A DNA stretch of 61,011 bases, taken from NCBI GenBank assembly GCA_964486935.1, contig CAZAPG010000046.1, positions 1-61,011 on the forward strand. The letters run 5' to 3'. The DNA comes from CAZAPG01 sp964486935 (lineage in GTDB: Bacteria; Chloroflexota; Anaerolineae; 4572-78; J111). The translations under genes and the position numbers were made by a program. Numbering within the stretch: position 1 is the stretch's first letter; every line of letters begins with the position of its first letter. The notes under the pieces are model-generated. The model was not told the DNA's origin. It ran no database searches and was given only the letters and a program-made list of their open reading frames with translations. Shown one piece after another: positions 41,601 to 49,802 of this stretch.

Positions 41601-41692
41601 ATTTTGAACAAAGTATCACCCTCCTCCAACAAGTTGGCGCGCAGGATGAGTTGCAACGCACCCGGGCGTCATATCAAGCATACCGGCAATAA
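38660..41692 (+). CDS. BTAD / NTPase / TPR transcriptional regulator
   Basis: 1010 residues from ATG 38660; an in-frame ATG 38618 would add 14 basic residues and cannot be excluded. A winged-helix DNA-binding domain opens the protein (IRLLLLGVPRLEV), then a bacterial transcriptional activation domain (about 80-235). An NTPase follows with Walker A GEPGIGKT (about 296-303) and FIDDWQWLD. The C-terminal 400 residues are TPR repeats (FREALTIYEATGQIEGIA type). Such SARP/AfsR- and LuxR-LAL-like multidomain regulators activate clusters on sensing signals through the NTPase-TPR part. Its position beside the eCIS block makes it a candidate regulator, but it might control downstream genes instead. Confidence 0.87.
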   Translation: MPPIRLLLLGVPRLEVNRKTARLSYLKAEALLYYLAITGRPHNRAALATLLWSKSQDSQARNSLRNALYTIRQGLQPANPLLVERDTIGLNLKQLRLDLAEFQAGAANPTNAAALANTLNLWRGALLEGLHLADTPPFEEWLAEQRTHFETLYQQALFDLSRLYAAEKQLTKAQQTIERLLALDPLNEAAHHQLMRLHMQSGNRAAALRQYETLRALLVEELGVDPDPANQALHLELLRADDHPPARVSTVSLPAKPIGPYQFVGRNREMAALDQLFKTVLPGGPARLVMLQGEPGIGKTRLAREWLATLTNSHILTTRCFEAEQSIPFQPWIDLIRTSLKQTPLPQLGLADVWLTELAHLVPEIRLQRPDLELSPINDPELARGRIVQAIYHWLETLCRQSPLTIFIDDWQWLDQASLTLLRFILRPQQSSQLPLFILGAQRAAQTMPGWSKFKTTLERDNILRHITLYRLSLPDVMRLAQSIALPQTVQTDAFLKRLLDETEGNPLFITEFLQTLTPADLKADDWPIPPTIQTVIQNRLASLSESTCRVMTMAAVIGRVFTDTLLQQISDLPQSAILQTLDEAIAANLITEQASAYDFTHDKIRAVLLDSLTRSRRRHLHLKIATALESTLSNDFGLLSHHFEMGGDGQRARNYGLQAARQSAELYADRDALNWYGRVEKLIGTANAELSPEAIPKVTPFQQSNVSRLLPLDVPGFIYRQRGLILQRIGQYDEAENAFRAALARGQSRARLDEQAAAHNLLSFLAYLRSDYDGVESHAEQALALATQAGEPALRAPGLRHLGIAVYRTGNYARARQLYDEALSAYRQAGDRLGMATVYNNIGFVLRTQVCYSQANEAFREALTIYEATGQIEGIALICSNIGRTYAFSGNLQQARQYLERGLALSQECHTDWITVKIHRTMGNVYAQNGQWPQALTHAQQARQLATALGSDEDLGAALRLLAEIAAAWPDSNLGNPATYFEQSITLLQQVGAQDELQRTRASYQAYRQ

Positions 41693-41847
41693 GGGTAGCT
41701 GTGCCTTCAGCCTATCAAACATTTGAACAAATCCATCCGCGTTCCATTATCTTACTTTTTAACGCTCCTTTGACGCCCCTTTGATGTTGCATCGCTATAA
41801 TTGAACCAAAGTTTCTCAAAACTTTTCATTGGCTCCTCCCTGAATCA

Positions 41848-41894
41848 GGTTAAAGCCCAATGTGCCATCAGAAAACGTGCATTGGGCTTTAACC
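41848..41894 (+). promoter_or_regulatory. Long stem-loop upstream of the DUF1028 gene
   Basis: Perfect 14-base arms (ggttaaagcccaat 41848-41861; attgggctttaacc 41881-41894), extended by four more pairs including two G-U, surround a loop of about 11 bases. The stem ends about 30 bases before ATG 41925 and is followed by a T-run (41910-41915). It could terminate the regulator transcript or act as an attenuator for the DUF1028 gene. An upstream TATAAT (41796-41801) has no good -35. Confidence 0.6.
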
Positions 41895-41924
41895 AGTTTC
41901 ACACCCGCTTTTTTGGCTCGATTT

Positions 41925-42647
41925 ATGAATTTGACTTCCACTCCTGTAAACACCTTCTCTGTTGTCGCCCGTTGCCCTCGCACCAACATGCTGGGGGTCG
42001 GGGTCGCCAGCAAGTATCTGGCGGTAGGAGCCGTTTGCAGCCATACCCAGGCCGGCGTGGGAGCCATCTCAACCCAGGCCTATGGCAACCCATATTTAGG
42101 CATTGATGGCCTGAACCTGTTACACCAGGGGGCGTCGGCCCAAGACACGCTGACCCGGCTGCTCAACCAAGACCCGGGCCGGGAAAAACGCCAGTTGATT
42201 ATCATTAACAGCCAGGGCCAAACCGCCGCCTTCACCGGCGCCCAAACCACGCCCTGGTGCGGGCATCGACAGGGCCATAATTACGTGGTGGCCGGCAACA
42301 TGCTCACCGGCCGGGAGGTCATCGAGGCGATGAGCCGCGCTTTTGAGCAATCGGCTCAACAGGAGTTGGCAGAGCGATTATTGCAGGCCCTGGAAGCCGG
42401 ACAGCAAGCCGGCGGCGACAAACGCGGCAAGCAGGCTGCTCACCTGCAGGTGGTTCACACCGAAGCCTGGAAATATGTAGACCTGCGGGTTGATGACCAC
42501 CCGGAGCCTGTGGCCGAACTGCGCCGAATTTTTGAACTGGCCAAACGAGAGTTGTTTCCCTTCCGCCGGTTGTACCCCACCCGCGCCAACCCTGGCGCAG
42601 ATTGGGATTTGGATGAGTACGAACGCATTGCCGCTTCTATTGAGTAA
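41925..42647 (+). CDS. DUF1028 family protein (Ntn-hydrolase-like)
   Basis: 240 residues from ATG 41925. A longer frame starts at 41862, but that would translate through the long stem-loop and add a non-conserved leader, so the shorter start is chosen. The conserved opening is NTFSVVARCPRTNMLGVGVAS, then HTQAGVGAISTQAYGNPYLG, GLNLLHQGASAQDTL and QGHNYVVAGNML, all typical of DUF1028, an Ntn-hydrolase-like family of unknown substrate. It often sits beside peptide ABC transporters, as here, which hints at peptide or amide hydrolysis. Confidence 0.88.
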   Translation: MNLTSTPVNTFSVVARCPRTNMLGVGVASKYLAVGAVCSHTQAGVGAISTQAYGNPYLGIDGLNLLHQGASAQDTLTRLLNQDPGREKRQLIIINSQGQTAAFTGAQTTPWCGHRQGHNYVVAGNMLTGREVIEAMSRAFEQSAQQELAERLLQALEAGQQAGGDKRGKQAAHLQVVHTEAWKYVDLRVDDHPEPVAELRRIFELAKRELFPFRRLYPTRANPGADWDLDEYERIAASIE

Positions 42648-42679
42648 TTTAATTTTTTAGTATCAAAGGAGGACAAACT

Positions 42680-44467
42680 GTGGTAAAAAAATTTTTCACT
42701 ACCTTAACGATAGCGCTGACGCTGGTCAGCTTGCTATCAACCTCGGTGGCTATTGTGCCGGCCCACGCCCAGGCAGAATGCGCCGACACCTACACCGTGC
42801 AGGCCGATGACTGGCTGTCGAAAATTGCCGACCGCTTTTTGGGCAACGTGCTGGCCTACCCGGCCATTGTGGGGGCCACCAACGCCGCCGCCAACACCGA
42901 CAGCAGTTTTGCGGCCATCCGCAACGCCGATTTGATTGACGTGGGCCAAAAGCTCTGCATCCCCACCACCGAAGAGGCGATGGCCGCCTTAGAAGAAATT
43001 GGCGGCGATATCTCGGTAGCGCCGCCCGAATACGGCGGCACCCTAAAAGCGGCCTTTCAAAATGAGTGGGCCGGGCTGGACCCCCACACCGTTAGCTCCT
43101 ACTCCAGTTACCAGATTTTAAACAATGTCCTGGAAGGGCTAACCTTTTACGATGACAACCTGAACCTGGTGCCCTGGCTGGCCGAAAGCTGGGAACAATC
43201 CGAAGACGGCCTGACCTGGACCTTTAAACTGCGCGAAGGCGTGCTGTTTCACAATGGCCGCGAAATGACCGCCGAAGATGTCAAGTGGAGTTTTGAACGG
43301 CTGATTGACCCCGACACCGGCGCCGGCAACGCCGCCCGCGTTGGCCCGCCCGAAACGCAGATTGAAGTCATCGACACATACACCGTAGCCATTACCCACC
43401 CCGAACCCTTTGGCATCTTCCCCCAATCGCTGGGCTTTGATAAGTCAACCGGCATTGTGGCCCAGGAAAGCGTTAATGAAGATGGCATCATTGTGACCCC
43501 CATCGGCACCGGCCCCTTCCAAATTTCCCAGGTGGAAGGCACTACCCGCATTTTGCTGGAAAAGAACGGCAACTACTGGCAAGAGGGTTTGCCCTACCTG
43601 GACGCCGTGGAAATCACCCCCATTCCCGATGACACCGTGCGCGAAACCGCCCTGCGCAGCGGCGAAGTGGATTGGGTGCTGGCCATTGCCCCGCAAAACT
43701 ACGAGTCGCTGGTGGCCGACCCCAATGTTACCGTTTCAACCGCGCCGCAGCTTTCTTACGATTACATGGGCATCAACCTGACCCGCGAGCCGTTCAACGA
43801 TGTGCGGGTGCGGCAGGCCATCGCCATGGCCCTTGACCGCGAGCAGATTGCCGAAGCCGGTTACTTTGGCCTGGCCGAAACCATTCAGGGACCCACCGGC
43901 CCCGGCAGCCCCTGGTACTTTGACTACGCTCCCTATGGCCGGGATATTGAACGGGCCAAGGAACTGCTGGCCGAAGCCGGCTACCCCGATGGCTTTGAAA
44001 TGGAACTGCTGCCCACCACACAGTACGGCGAGACCGTTCGGGCCGCCCAGGTCATCCAGCAGCAACTGGCCGAAATCGGTATCGAGGCCAGCATCAACGC
44101 CCCGGAATGGAGCGAGTGGCTGGAACTGGAAGGCAACTTCAGGTATGATGCCTACATCTGCAACTGGAACGGCCTCATTGATGCCGACCAATACTACTAC
44201 TTGCAGCACAAATCGGACCAGGTTTTCAACTTTACCGGCTACAACAACCCCGAATTCGACCAGATGGTAACAGAAGCCCGCTCTATGAGCGATTTTGACC
44301 AACGATACGAGATTTACCAGGACCTCAACCAAACGCTGGTTGACGACGCCCCTTACATTTACATGTACAACAAGCTTGAAATCAGAGCCTACAAACCGTA
44401 TGTCAAGGGTTTTGTGACCCGCTCAGACCAGGCCAACAACTTCTGGAATGTCTGGCTGGACCAATAA
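42680..44467 (+). CDS. Peptide-binding protein (SBP family 5) with N-terminal LysM
   Basis: 595 residues from GTG 42680; AAAGGAGG (42665-42672) 7 bases upstream. After a signal peptide (about 1-31, AHAQA), residues about 36-96 form a LysM-like domain (YTVQADDWLSKIADRFLG, DVGQKLCIP). The rest is a family 5 solute-binding protein: GGTLKAAFQNEWAGLDPHT, LNNVLEGLTFYDD, LAESWEQSEDGLTWTFKLRE, FDYAPYGRDIERAKELLAEAG. It captures peptides or similar for the permeases encoded next. No lipobox is present, so the LysM may hold it at the cell wall in place of a lipid. Confidence 0.9.
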   Translation: MVKKFFTTLTIALTLVSLLSTSVAIVPAHAQAECADTYTVQADDWLSKIADRFLGNVLAYPAIVGATNAAANTDSSFAAIRNADLIDVGQKLCIPTTEEAMAALEEIGGDISVAPPEYGGTLKAAFQNEWAGLDPHTVSSYSSYQILNNVLEGLTFYDDNLNLVPWLAESWEQSEDGLTWTFKLREGVLFHNGREMTAEDVKWSFERLIDPDTGAGNAARVGPPETQIEVIDTYTVAITHPEPFGIFPQSLGFDKSTGIVAQESVNEDGIIVTPIGTGPFQISQVEGTTRILLEKNGNYWQEGLPYLDAVEITPIPDDTVRETALRSGEVDWVLAIAPQNYESLVADPNVTVSTAPQLSYDYMGINLTREPFNDVRVRQAIAMALDREQIAEAGYFGLAETIQGPTGPGSPWYFDYAPYGRDIERAKELLAEAGYPDGFEMELLPTTQYGETVRAAQVIQQQLAEIGIEASINAPEWSEWLELEGNFRYDAYICNWNGLIDADQYYYLQHKSDQVFNFTGYNNPEFDQMVTEARSMSDFDQRYEIYQDLNQTLVDDAPYIYMYNKLEIRAYKPYVKGFVTRSDQANNFWNVWLDQ

Positions 44468-44499
44468 ATAGATTTTTTCAACCATCAATAGTACAATAG

Positions 44500-44529
44500 G
44501 GGAAGGGATGGCACAATCCATCCCTTCCC
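44500..44529 (+). terminator. Intercistronic stem-loop between binding protein and permease genes
   Basis: Perfect 12-base arms (gggaagggatgg 44500-44511; ccatcccttccc 44518-44529) with loop cacaat. No T-run follows, so read-through is likely; such hairpins behind binding-protein genes usually stabilise the upstream message and lower permease expression. Confidence 0.65.
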
Positions 44530-44548
44530 GCTTGCTTAGTAGAACGCT

Positions 44549-45499
44549 ATGGTCAACACCCGCTATCTTTTGCAAAGATTGCTGACCACCATTGTTGTGG
44601 TCTTTGGCATCACCTTTGTGGTGTTTATGATAATTCAGCTTGTGCCCGGCGACCCGGCCCGGGTGGTGCTGGGCGTGGCCGCCTCGGAAGAAAACGTGGC
44701 CGCCCTGCGCGAGCGGCTGGGCCTGAACCGTCCCGTTTGGGAGCAGTATGTCACCTGGCTGGGCGACCTGATGCAGGGCGATTTGGGCGACAGTCTTGTG
44801 ACCGGCCAGCCCGTCACCGGCCAGATTTTACAGCGACTCCCGGCTACCCTCACCCTGGCCGGCGCCGGTTTGCTGGTAGGGTTGCTCATCGGTCTGCCTG
44901 CCGGTATTTTATCGGCCATCAGGCCACACAGCCCGCTGGATATCGTCACCTCCTTACTCAGCCAAATTGGCGTGTCTATTCCCGATTTCTGGCTGGGCAT
45001 TTTGCTGGTGCTGCTGTTTTCGCTAACCTTGGGCTGGCTGCCATCGCAGGGTTACACCGCCTTCAGCAAAGACCCGCTGGACTGGTTTTTGCATTTACTG
45101 CTGCCTGCCACAACGGTCGGTATTATCAGCGGCTCCATTCAAACCCGCTTCAACCGCAGCGCCATGCTCGAAGTGCTGCACCAGGATTACGTACGCACCG
45201 CCCGGGCCAAAGGGCTGGCCGAATTTATTGTTATCAACAAACACGCCCTGCGCAATGCCCTCATCCCCATTATTACGATTTTGGGGTTGCAATTGACAGC
45301 CCTGCTCAGCGCCGTAGTTGTGGTTGAAGTGGTTTTCTCCTGGCCCGGCCTGGGGCGGCTGACGCTGGAGGCCGTGCTGGATAGAGATTACCCGCTGGTG
45401 CAGGGCGCGGTTTTTACCATTGCCACCCTGCTGGCGTTTGTCAATTTGGGCACCGATTTGCTGTACGCCTTTATTGACCCCCGAATTGAGTATGCCTGA
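44549..45499 (+). CDS. ABC transporter permease, DppB/OppB type
   Basis: 316 residues with six TM segments. LLQRLLTTIVVVFGITFVVF at the N-terminus, VPGDPARVVLG, RLGLNRPVWEQY and the EAA loop (YVRTARAKGLAEFIVINKHALRNAL, in part) are those of peptide/nickel permease B. It pairs with the DppC-type gene that follows. The transported solute is not decided by sequence. Confidence 0.93.
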   Translation: MVNTRYLLQRLLTTIVVVFGITFVVFMIIQLVPGDPARVVLGVAASEENVAALRERLGLNRPVWEQYVTWLGDLMQGDLGDSLVTGQPVTGQILQRLPATLTLAGAGLLVGLLIGLPAGILSAIRPHSPLDIVTSLLSQIGVSIPDFWLGILLVLLFSLTLGWLPSQGYTAFSKDPLDWFLHLLLPATTVGIISGSIQTRFNRSAMLEVLHQDYVRTARAKGLAEFIVINKHALRNALIPIITILGLQLTALLSAVVVVEVVFSWPGLGRLTLEAVLDRDYPLVQGAVFTIATLLAFVNLGTDLLYAFIDPRIEYA

Positions 45500-45529
45500 C
45501 GCTTTTAGATTTTGGATTACAATTTTCAA

Positions 45530-46438
45530 ATGGCGGAACGAACTGAAACCCTGACCGGGGCCATAGCCCCACCGAAAGAAGCGCCCCGCGCCGAAAGTTT
45601 GTGGCTCGATGCCGCTCGCCGGCTGCGACGCCAGCCGCTCAGTATTTTTAGCGGCCTTCTCGTTACGCTTTTGATTTTGACCGCCATCCTCGGCCCGGCA
45701 CTGGCCCCCTACAATCCCAACAACATCAATATGGCCGACCGCTTTGCCGCGCCCTCGCTGCTTCATCCCTTTGGCACCGATGATTTTGGCCGCGATATTC
45801 TGAGCCGGGTCATGGTCGGCGCGCGGGTGTCGCTGATGGTGGGCATTATTGCCGTCAGCATCTCGGCCATTGTCGGCACATTTTTTGGCCTGATTGCCGG
45901 CTACTCCAACCGCATTATCGACGAAATTGTGATGCGGGCGATGGATATTTTGTTTGCCTTCCCGGCTATTTTGCTGGCCATTGCCATTATGGCCGCGCTG
46001 GGGCGAGGCATCGGCAACGCCATGATTGCCATTGGCATTGTCTACATCCCCATTTTTGCCCGGATTGCTCGCGGGTCGGTGCTTTCCATCAGAGAAAATG
46101 AGTTTATCGAAGCCGCCCGCGCGCTCGGCTCCACCGACACGCGCATTATGTTTCGACACATCTTTCCCAACATTCTCTCGCCGCTAATTGTCGAAGTTAC
46201 CCTCAGCCTGTCGTTTGCCATTCTGGCCGAAGCCGCCCTCAGTTTTTTTGGGCTGGGAACCCAACCCCCCGACCCCAGTTGGGGCCGCATGCTGTCCGAA
46301 GGCCGGGCCTACTTTCAGCAGTCCGCCTGGTTAGCCATCTTTCCCGGTTTGGCTATAATGCTAACCGTGCTGGGATTCAACCTGCTGGGCGATGGCCTGC
46401 GCGATGCCCTTGACCCCCGCCTGAAAAACGTCAGATGA
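45530..46438 (+). CDS. ABC transporter permease, DppC/OppC type
   Basis: 302 residues from ATG 45530; TTG 45512 would add six residues, and neither has a good ribosome site. LAPYNPNNINMADRF, HPFGTDDFGRDILSRVM and the EAA loop FIEAARALGSTDTRIMFRHI are characteristic of DppC. Six TM segments. No gene for the two ATP-binding subunits follows; the next gene, overlapping by ATGA, is an aminopropyltransferase-like membrane protein. The ATPases must be supplied from elsewhere. Confidence 0.92.
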   Translation: MAERTETLTGAIAPPKEAPRAESLWLDAARRLRRQPLSIFSGLLVTLLILTAILGPALAPYNPNNINMADRFAAPSLLHPFGTDDFGRDILSRVMVGARVSLMVGIIAVSISAIVGTFFGLIAGYSNRIIDEIVMRAMDILFAFPAILLAIAIMAALGRGIGNAMIAIGIVYIPIFARIARGSVLSIRENEFIEAARALGSTDTRIMFRHIFPNILSPLIVEVTLSLSFAILAEAALSFFGLGTQPPDPSWGRMLSEGRAYFQQSAWLAIFPGLAIMLTVLGFNLLGDGLRDALDPRLKNVR

Positions 46439-48765
46439 CCAAACAACCACCGACAACCGACAACCGGCCACCCGCAAACGAGGATAAGAGCCCCCCTACC
46501 CCCTGCGTCCCTACTCCCTACTTCTTTTCACTCGCCCTGCTTTCCGGCAGCGGCCTTTTTCTTGAAATTACGCTGACCCGCCTCTTTTCGACCCTCTTTT
46601 TTCCGCCTTATGTTTTTGCCATCATCTCTGTGGCCGTGTTGGGCCTGGGGCTGGGCGCGGCGCTGGGTACGGCGCGGCCAAACTGGCGCAGCGCCGCTCA
46701 CCTGCCGCTTTATCTGGCAGCGGCCGGCGGGGCCAGTTTAAGCTTGCTGCTGATTGTCGTCTGGACGGCCTCTGTTGACCTGCGCGGTGGGCTGCTGGCC
46801 CTGGTGGTTGCGCCCTACCTGTTTGTGGGGCTGGCCCTGGTCACAATTTTCAGCGCCGCGCCGGCGGCCAGCCCCCGGCTGTATCGCGCCGACCTGCTGG
46901 GCGCGGGCGCAGGCGCAATTCTGGCCGTTCCCCTCTTGAATCTGTTGGGCGCGCTCAACAGCATTTTTCTGGTAGCGATTCTCTTTGGCGCAGCCGCGTT
47001 GCTGGCCGAGTCGCCCCAAAAAGCTAAAAAGTTCCGTTTGGGAGACGCGCCCGCCCCGCTGATTTTGGGCGCGCTGGCTGCCGCCGGCCTCATCACCAAC
47101 CTGATTCCGGCTACCCAATGGCTAACGGTTGAGATGGCCCATCTCTCCTCAGCCAAGCCCATCAGCCACAGCCTGGCCGCCGGCGGACGCACCATCCAGA
47201 CCGCCTGGGACTCCTTTGCCCGCACCGACCTGGTTGACCCCGGCCAGGGCAAACCCTACGAGTTGTACATCGACGGCGCGGCCGGCTCGGTCATGCCCCC
47301 GGCGGGCGACCTGAATTTGCTCCGCACCGATATTGGCTTTTTTCCATTTGCCACGGCCCAACCCCGGCGAGTTATGGTGATTGGGCCAGGCGGCGGGCTG
47401 GACATCTGGTTTGCTATCAGCGGCAACGCCCAGGCTATCACCGCCGTGGAAATCAACCCGGCCAGCGTGGAGCTGGTCAACCGGTTTGCCGACTATCACG
47501 GCGACCTGTATAACCGGCCCAACGTGCGGGTGATAATAGATGAAGGGCGCAGCGTGCTCCGCCGCGAGGGTCAAAAATACGACCTGATTTTTCTCTCGCA
47601 GGTAGTCACCCTGGCTGCCGAGCGCAACGGCTACGCCCTCACCGAAAATACCGTTTACACGGTTGACGCCTTTGTCGATTATTTCAATCATTTGCAGCCG
47701 GGCGGCCAGCTTGCCCTCAAACTGTACGATGAACTGACCCTGACCCGGGCGATGGTCACAGCCGTAACTGCCTTGCAGCAGGCGCGCGGCCTGAACCAGG
47801 CCGAAGCGATGCGCCACATTGCCGTTTTTCTGGACTCCGATGCCGAACCCCCCATCCCCCTGCTATTGGCGCAGGACCAACCCTTCACCCAATCCGATGC
47901 AGCGGCTTACGCGCAAGTCGCTAATCAGGTGCAATTTACGCCCCTGTTTGTGCCTGGCGTGTCGGGCGGCCCCACGCTTGAGGCCATTTTAGCCGGGGAA
48001 AACTCAATAGATAGCATCATCACCGCCGCGCCGTCAAATGTGTCGCCCACCACCGACGACCGCCCTTTTTTCTACCAGTTTGAGCGCGGGCTGCCCCAGA
48101 GCTTGCAGCCGCTGTTGTGGGGCGCGGGCGCACTGATGCTGGCCGGATTGGTGGGGTTGACTCTTTTTCAGCGCCCGGTTGCCGCCGCGCCGGCCCGGTA
48201 TGCCCCGCTTTATTTTGCGGCGTTGGGGGTCGGCTTTATCACCATAGAGATTGCCCTGATTCAGCAAACCCGGCTTTTTTTAGGACACCCCACCCTGGCC
48301 GTCACCACCATTTTGGGCGCTTTGCTGATTGGCGGCGGCATCGGCAGCGACATCGCCGGTCGCTGGCCCGACGCCTCAAAACCAAAGAGGCTGTTGGGCG
48401 TCACCCTGGCCATTGTGGGGCTGGCGCTGCTGTGGCTGCTGGCCTGGCCCTGGCTCAACAATCTGTTTCTGGCCGGCCAAACGCCGGTGCGGGTGCTGGT
48501 GGCGGCGTTTAGCGTGCTGCCCCTGGCTATACTGCTGGGCATTCCCTTTCCGCTGGGGTTGTGGCTGGTGGGCCAGCCGCCAGATGGCGACCGTCACGTC
48601 GCGCTCGGCTGGGCCGTTAACGGGGTCACAACTGTGGCGGGGTCCATAGCAGCGGTAACGGTCGCTATTTTGGCCGGGTTCAACACCGTGCTGCTGGTGG
48701 GGGCCGGGGCGTATGCGGTAGTGGCCCTGCTGGTCTATTTGAATTTGCGATGGGGTGAGGGGTAA
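46435..48765 (+). CDS. Membrane-embedded spermidine synthase-like protein
   Basis: 776 residues. N-terminal TMs (about 25-230; LFLEITLTRLFSTLFFPPYVF) are followed by a class I methyltransferase-like core (about 300-440; VMVIGPGGGLDIWFA, AVEINPASVELVN, YDLIFLSQ) and more TMs (about 560-775). The fusion of a SpeE-like fold to membrane segments is common in Chloroflexota and others. Its substrate is unknown and true polyamine synthesis is doubtful. The start overlaps the permease stop by four bases, so it is translationally coupled with the transporter genes. Confidence 0.85.
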   Translation: MTKQPPTTDNRPPANEDKSPPTPCVPTPYFFSLALLSGSGLFLEITLTRLFSTLFFPPYVFAIISVAVLGLGLGAALGTARPNWRSAAHLPLYLAAAGGASLSLLLIVVWTASVDLRGGLLALVVAPYLFVGLALVTIFSAAPAASPRLYRADLLGAGAGAILAVPLLNLLGALNSIFLVAILFGAAALLAESPQKAKKFRLGDAPAPLILGALAAAGLITNLIPATQWLTVEMAHLSSAKPISHSLAAGGRTIQTAWDSFARTDLVDPGQGKPYELYIDGAAGSVMPPAGDLNLLRTDIGFFPFATAQPRRVMVIGPGGGLDIWFAISGNAQAITAVEINPASVELVNRFADYHGDLYNRPNVRVIIDEGRSVLRREGQKYDLIFLSQVVTLAAERNGYALTENTVYTVDAFVDYFNHLQPGGQLALKLYDELTLTRAMVTAVTALQQARGLNQAEAMRHIAVFLDSDAEPPIPLLLAQDQPFTQSDAAAYAQVANQVQFTPLFVPGVSGGPTLEAILAGENSIDSIITAAPSNVSPTTDDRPFFYQFERGLPQSLQPLLWGAGALMLAGLVGLTLFQRPVAAAPARYAPLYFAALGVGFITIEIALIQQTRLFLGHPTLAVTTILGALLIGGGIGSDIAGRWPDASKPKRLLGVTLAIVGLALLWLLAWPWLNNLFLAGQTPVRVLVAAFSVLPLAILLGIPFPLGLWLVGQPPDGDRHVALGWAVNGVTTVAGSIAAVTVAILAGFNTVLLVGAGAYAVVALLVYLNLRWGEG

Positions 48766-48809
48766 TTTTTACGTCGCGCGCCTCACGTTTCGCGCTTTTG
48801 CATATTATT

Positions 48810-49640
48810 ATGAGCAAAATTGACCCGATGCTACAACCCTATTTTGAGACAGAAGCGGCCAGCTTTAGCGGGCGCTTTGGGCTGGCCGCGCAGCGCCTCG
48901 ATACCGGCCAGTCGATTCTTTACCGGGCCGCTGAAGTTTTTCCCACGGCCAGCGTTATCAAGCTGGTGGTATTGGTTGAATACTTTGCCCAGGTTGCGGC
49001 GGGCAGGCTCAACCCTGAACAGCCGGTCATTGTTCAGGCCGGGGACCAGATTGGCGGGTCGGGCGTTCTCAAAGATTTGCGGCCGGGGCTAACCCTGACG
49101 CTGCACGATATAGCCACGCTGTCTATTACGGTTAGCGACAACACGGCGGCCAATTTGCTCATTGAACAGGTGGGCGGGCTGGCGCGGGTCAATGAGCGAT
49201 TGCAGGCCCTTGAGATGCACCACACGGTAATGGGTCGCCGCTTTATTTTCGACTCCTCTGCCGATAATACCGGCACGCCCGCCGACTTTTTGCGCCTGCT
49301 GCTGGCCCTGGCCCGGCAGCAGGTGGTTGACGCACCGGCCAGCCGGCAGATGCTGGCGATGATGAGTCGCCAGCAGTATATGTCATTTATTCCCCGTTAC
49401 CTGCCCCATCACCCCTTTGCCGCCGAGTATGGCCTGCCGCAGAGCGTAACCGTTGCCAACAAAGTCGGGATGCTGCGCGGCAGCATCAACGATGCGGCGA
49501 TTATCACTACCTCCGTCTGCGCTTACGGTCTGGTTATTTTTACCCGCGATTGCCGGGACGACCGGCCCGACCCGGATAATGAAGCGGCCTTACTTGTCGC
49601 CCGGCTCTCGAAGCGGATTTATGATTGTTGGCGTTTATGA
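48810..49640 (+). CDS. Class A beta-lactamase-like serine hydrolase
   Basis: 276 residues from ATG 48810 (ATG 48798 would add four). The catalytic motifs are TASVIK (SxxK), VSDNTA (SDN) and NKVG in the KTG position. No signal peptide is visible, so it may act in the cytoplasm or use another route. The family includes penicillin-hydrolysing enzymes and peptidases; the replacement in KTG and the missing leader argue against a typical resistance enzyme. The stop codon lies inside copy 2 of the dispersed palindrome, which could serve as its terminator. Confidence 0.85.
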   Translation: MSKIDPMLQPYFETEAASFSGRFGLAAQRLDTGQSILYRAAEVFPTASVIKLVVLVEYFAQVAAGRLNPEQPVIVQAGDQIGGSGVLKDLRPGLTLTLHDIATLSITVSDNTAANLLIEQVGGLARVNERLQALEMHHTVMGRRFIFDSSADNTGTPADFLRLLLALARQQVVDAPASRQMLAMMSRQQYMSFIPRYLPHHPFAAEYGLPQSVTVANKVGMLRGSINDAAIITTSVCAYGLVIFTRDCRDDRPDPDNEAALLVARLSKRIYDCWRL

Positions 49641-49680
49641 AGACCTCAAAGGTTTTAAAAACCTTTGAGGTCTGGAGTAG
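49638..49680. repeat. Dispersed palindromic repeat, copy 2
   Basis: Fifteen-base arms (49641-49655 and 49659-49673) identical to copy 1 (3496-3528), with the loop changed from caa to taa and the same ggagtag flank. It overlaps the stop codon (tga 49638-49640) of the serine hydrolase, so insertion at or evolution of a gene end is implied. The 170 bases that follow up to 49803 show no gene. Confidence 0.85.
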
Positions 49681-49802
49681 TTGGTAAGCAATAAATCCTG
49701 ACTACGCGAATAATTATTTACTCCAGACGCAGAACGTAAAAATGATCGAGCAACTACTCTCGGAATATGAGCCAAACGAAGCGTAGCCTGACAGCCCCAA
49801 AA

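Noticed and set aside
41770..41801. Promoter TTGACG/TATAAT upstream of DUF1028
   Set aside because: The spacing is 20 bases, too long for a normal sigma-70 promoter; only the TATAAT is good, so no feature was called.
41862..41924. Longer N-terminus of the DUF1028 protein
   Set aside because: The added residues would be encoded by a long stem-loop and a T-run, and conserved DUF1028 residues begin just after ATG 41925.
45095..46159. 354-residue - strand frame opposite the permeases
   Set aside because: Asn/Gly/His-rich shadow; both permeases on the + strand are clearly real.
46435..48765. True spermidine synthase
   Set aside because: The core fold is similar but lies between blocks of TM segments; the substrate-binding motifs cannot be confirmed by eye.
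48810..49640. Antibiotic-resistance beta-lactamase
   Set aside because: SxxK and SDN are present, but KTG is replaced by KVG and no export signal is visible; only a beta-lactamase-like hydrolase is supported.
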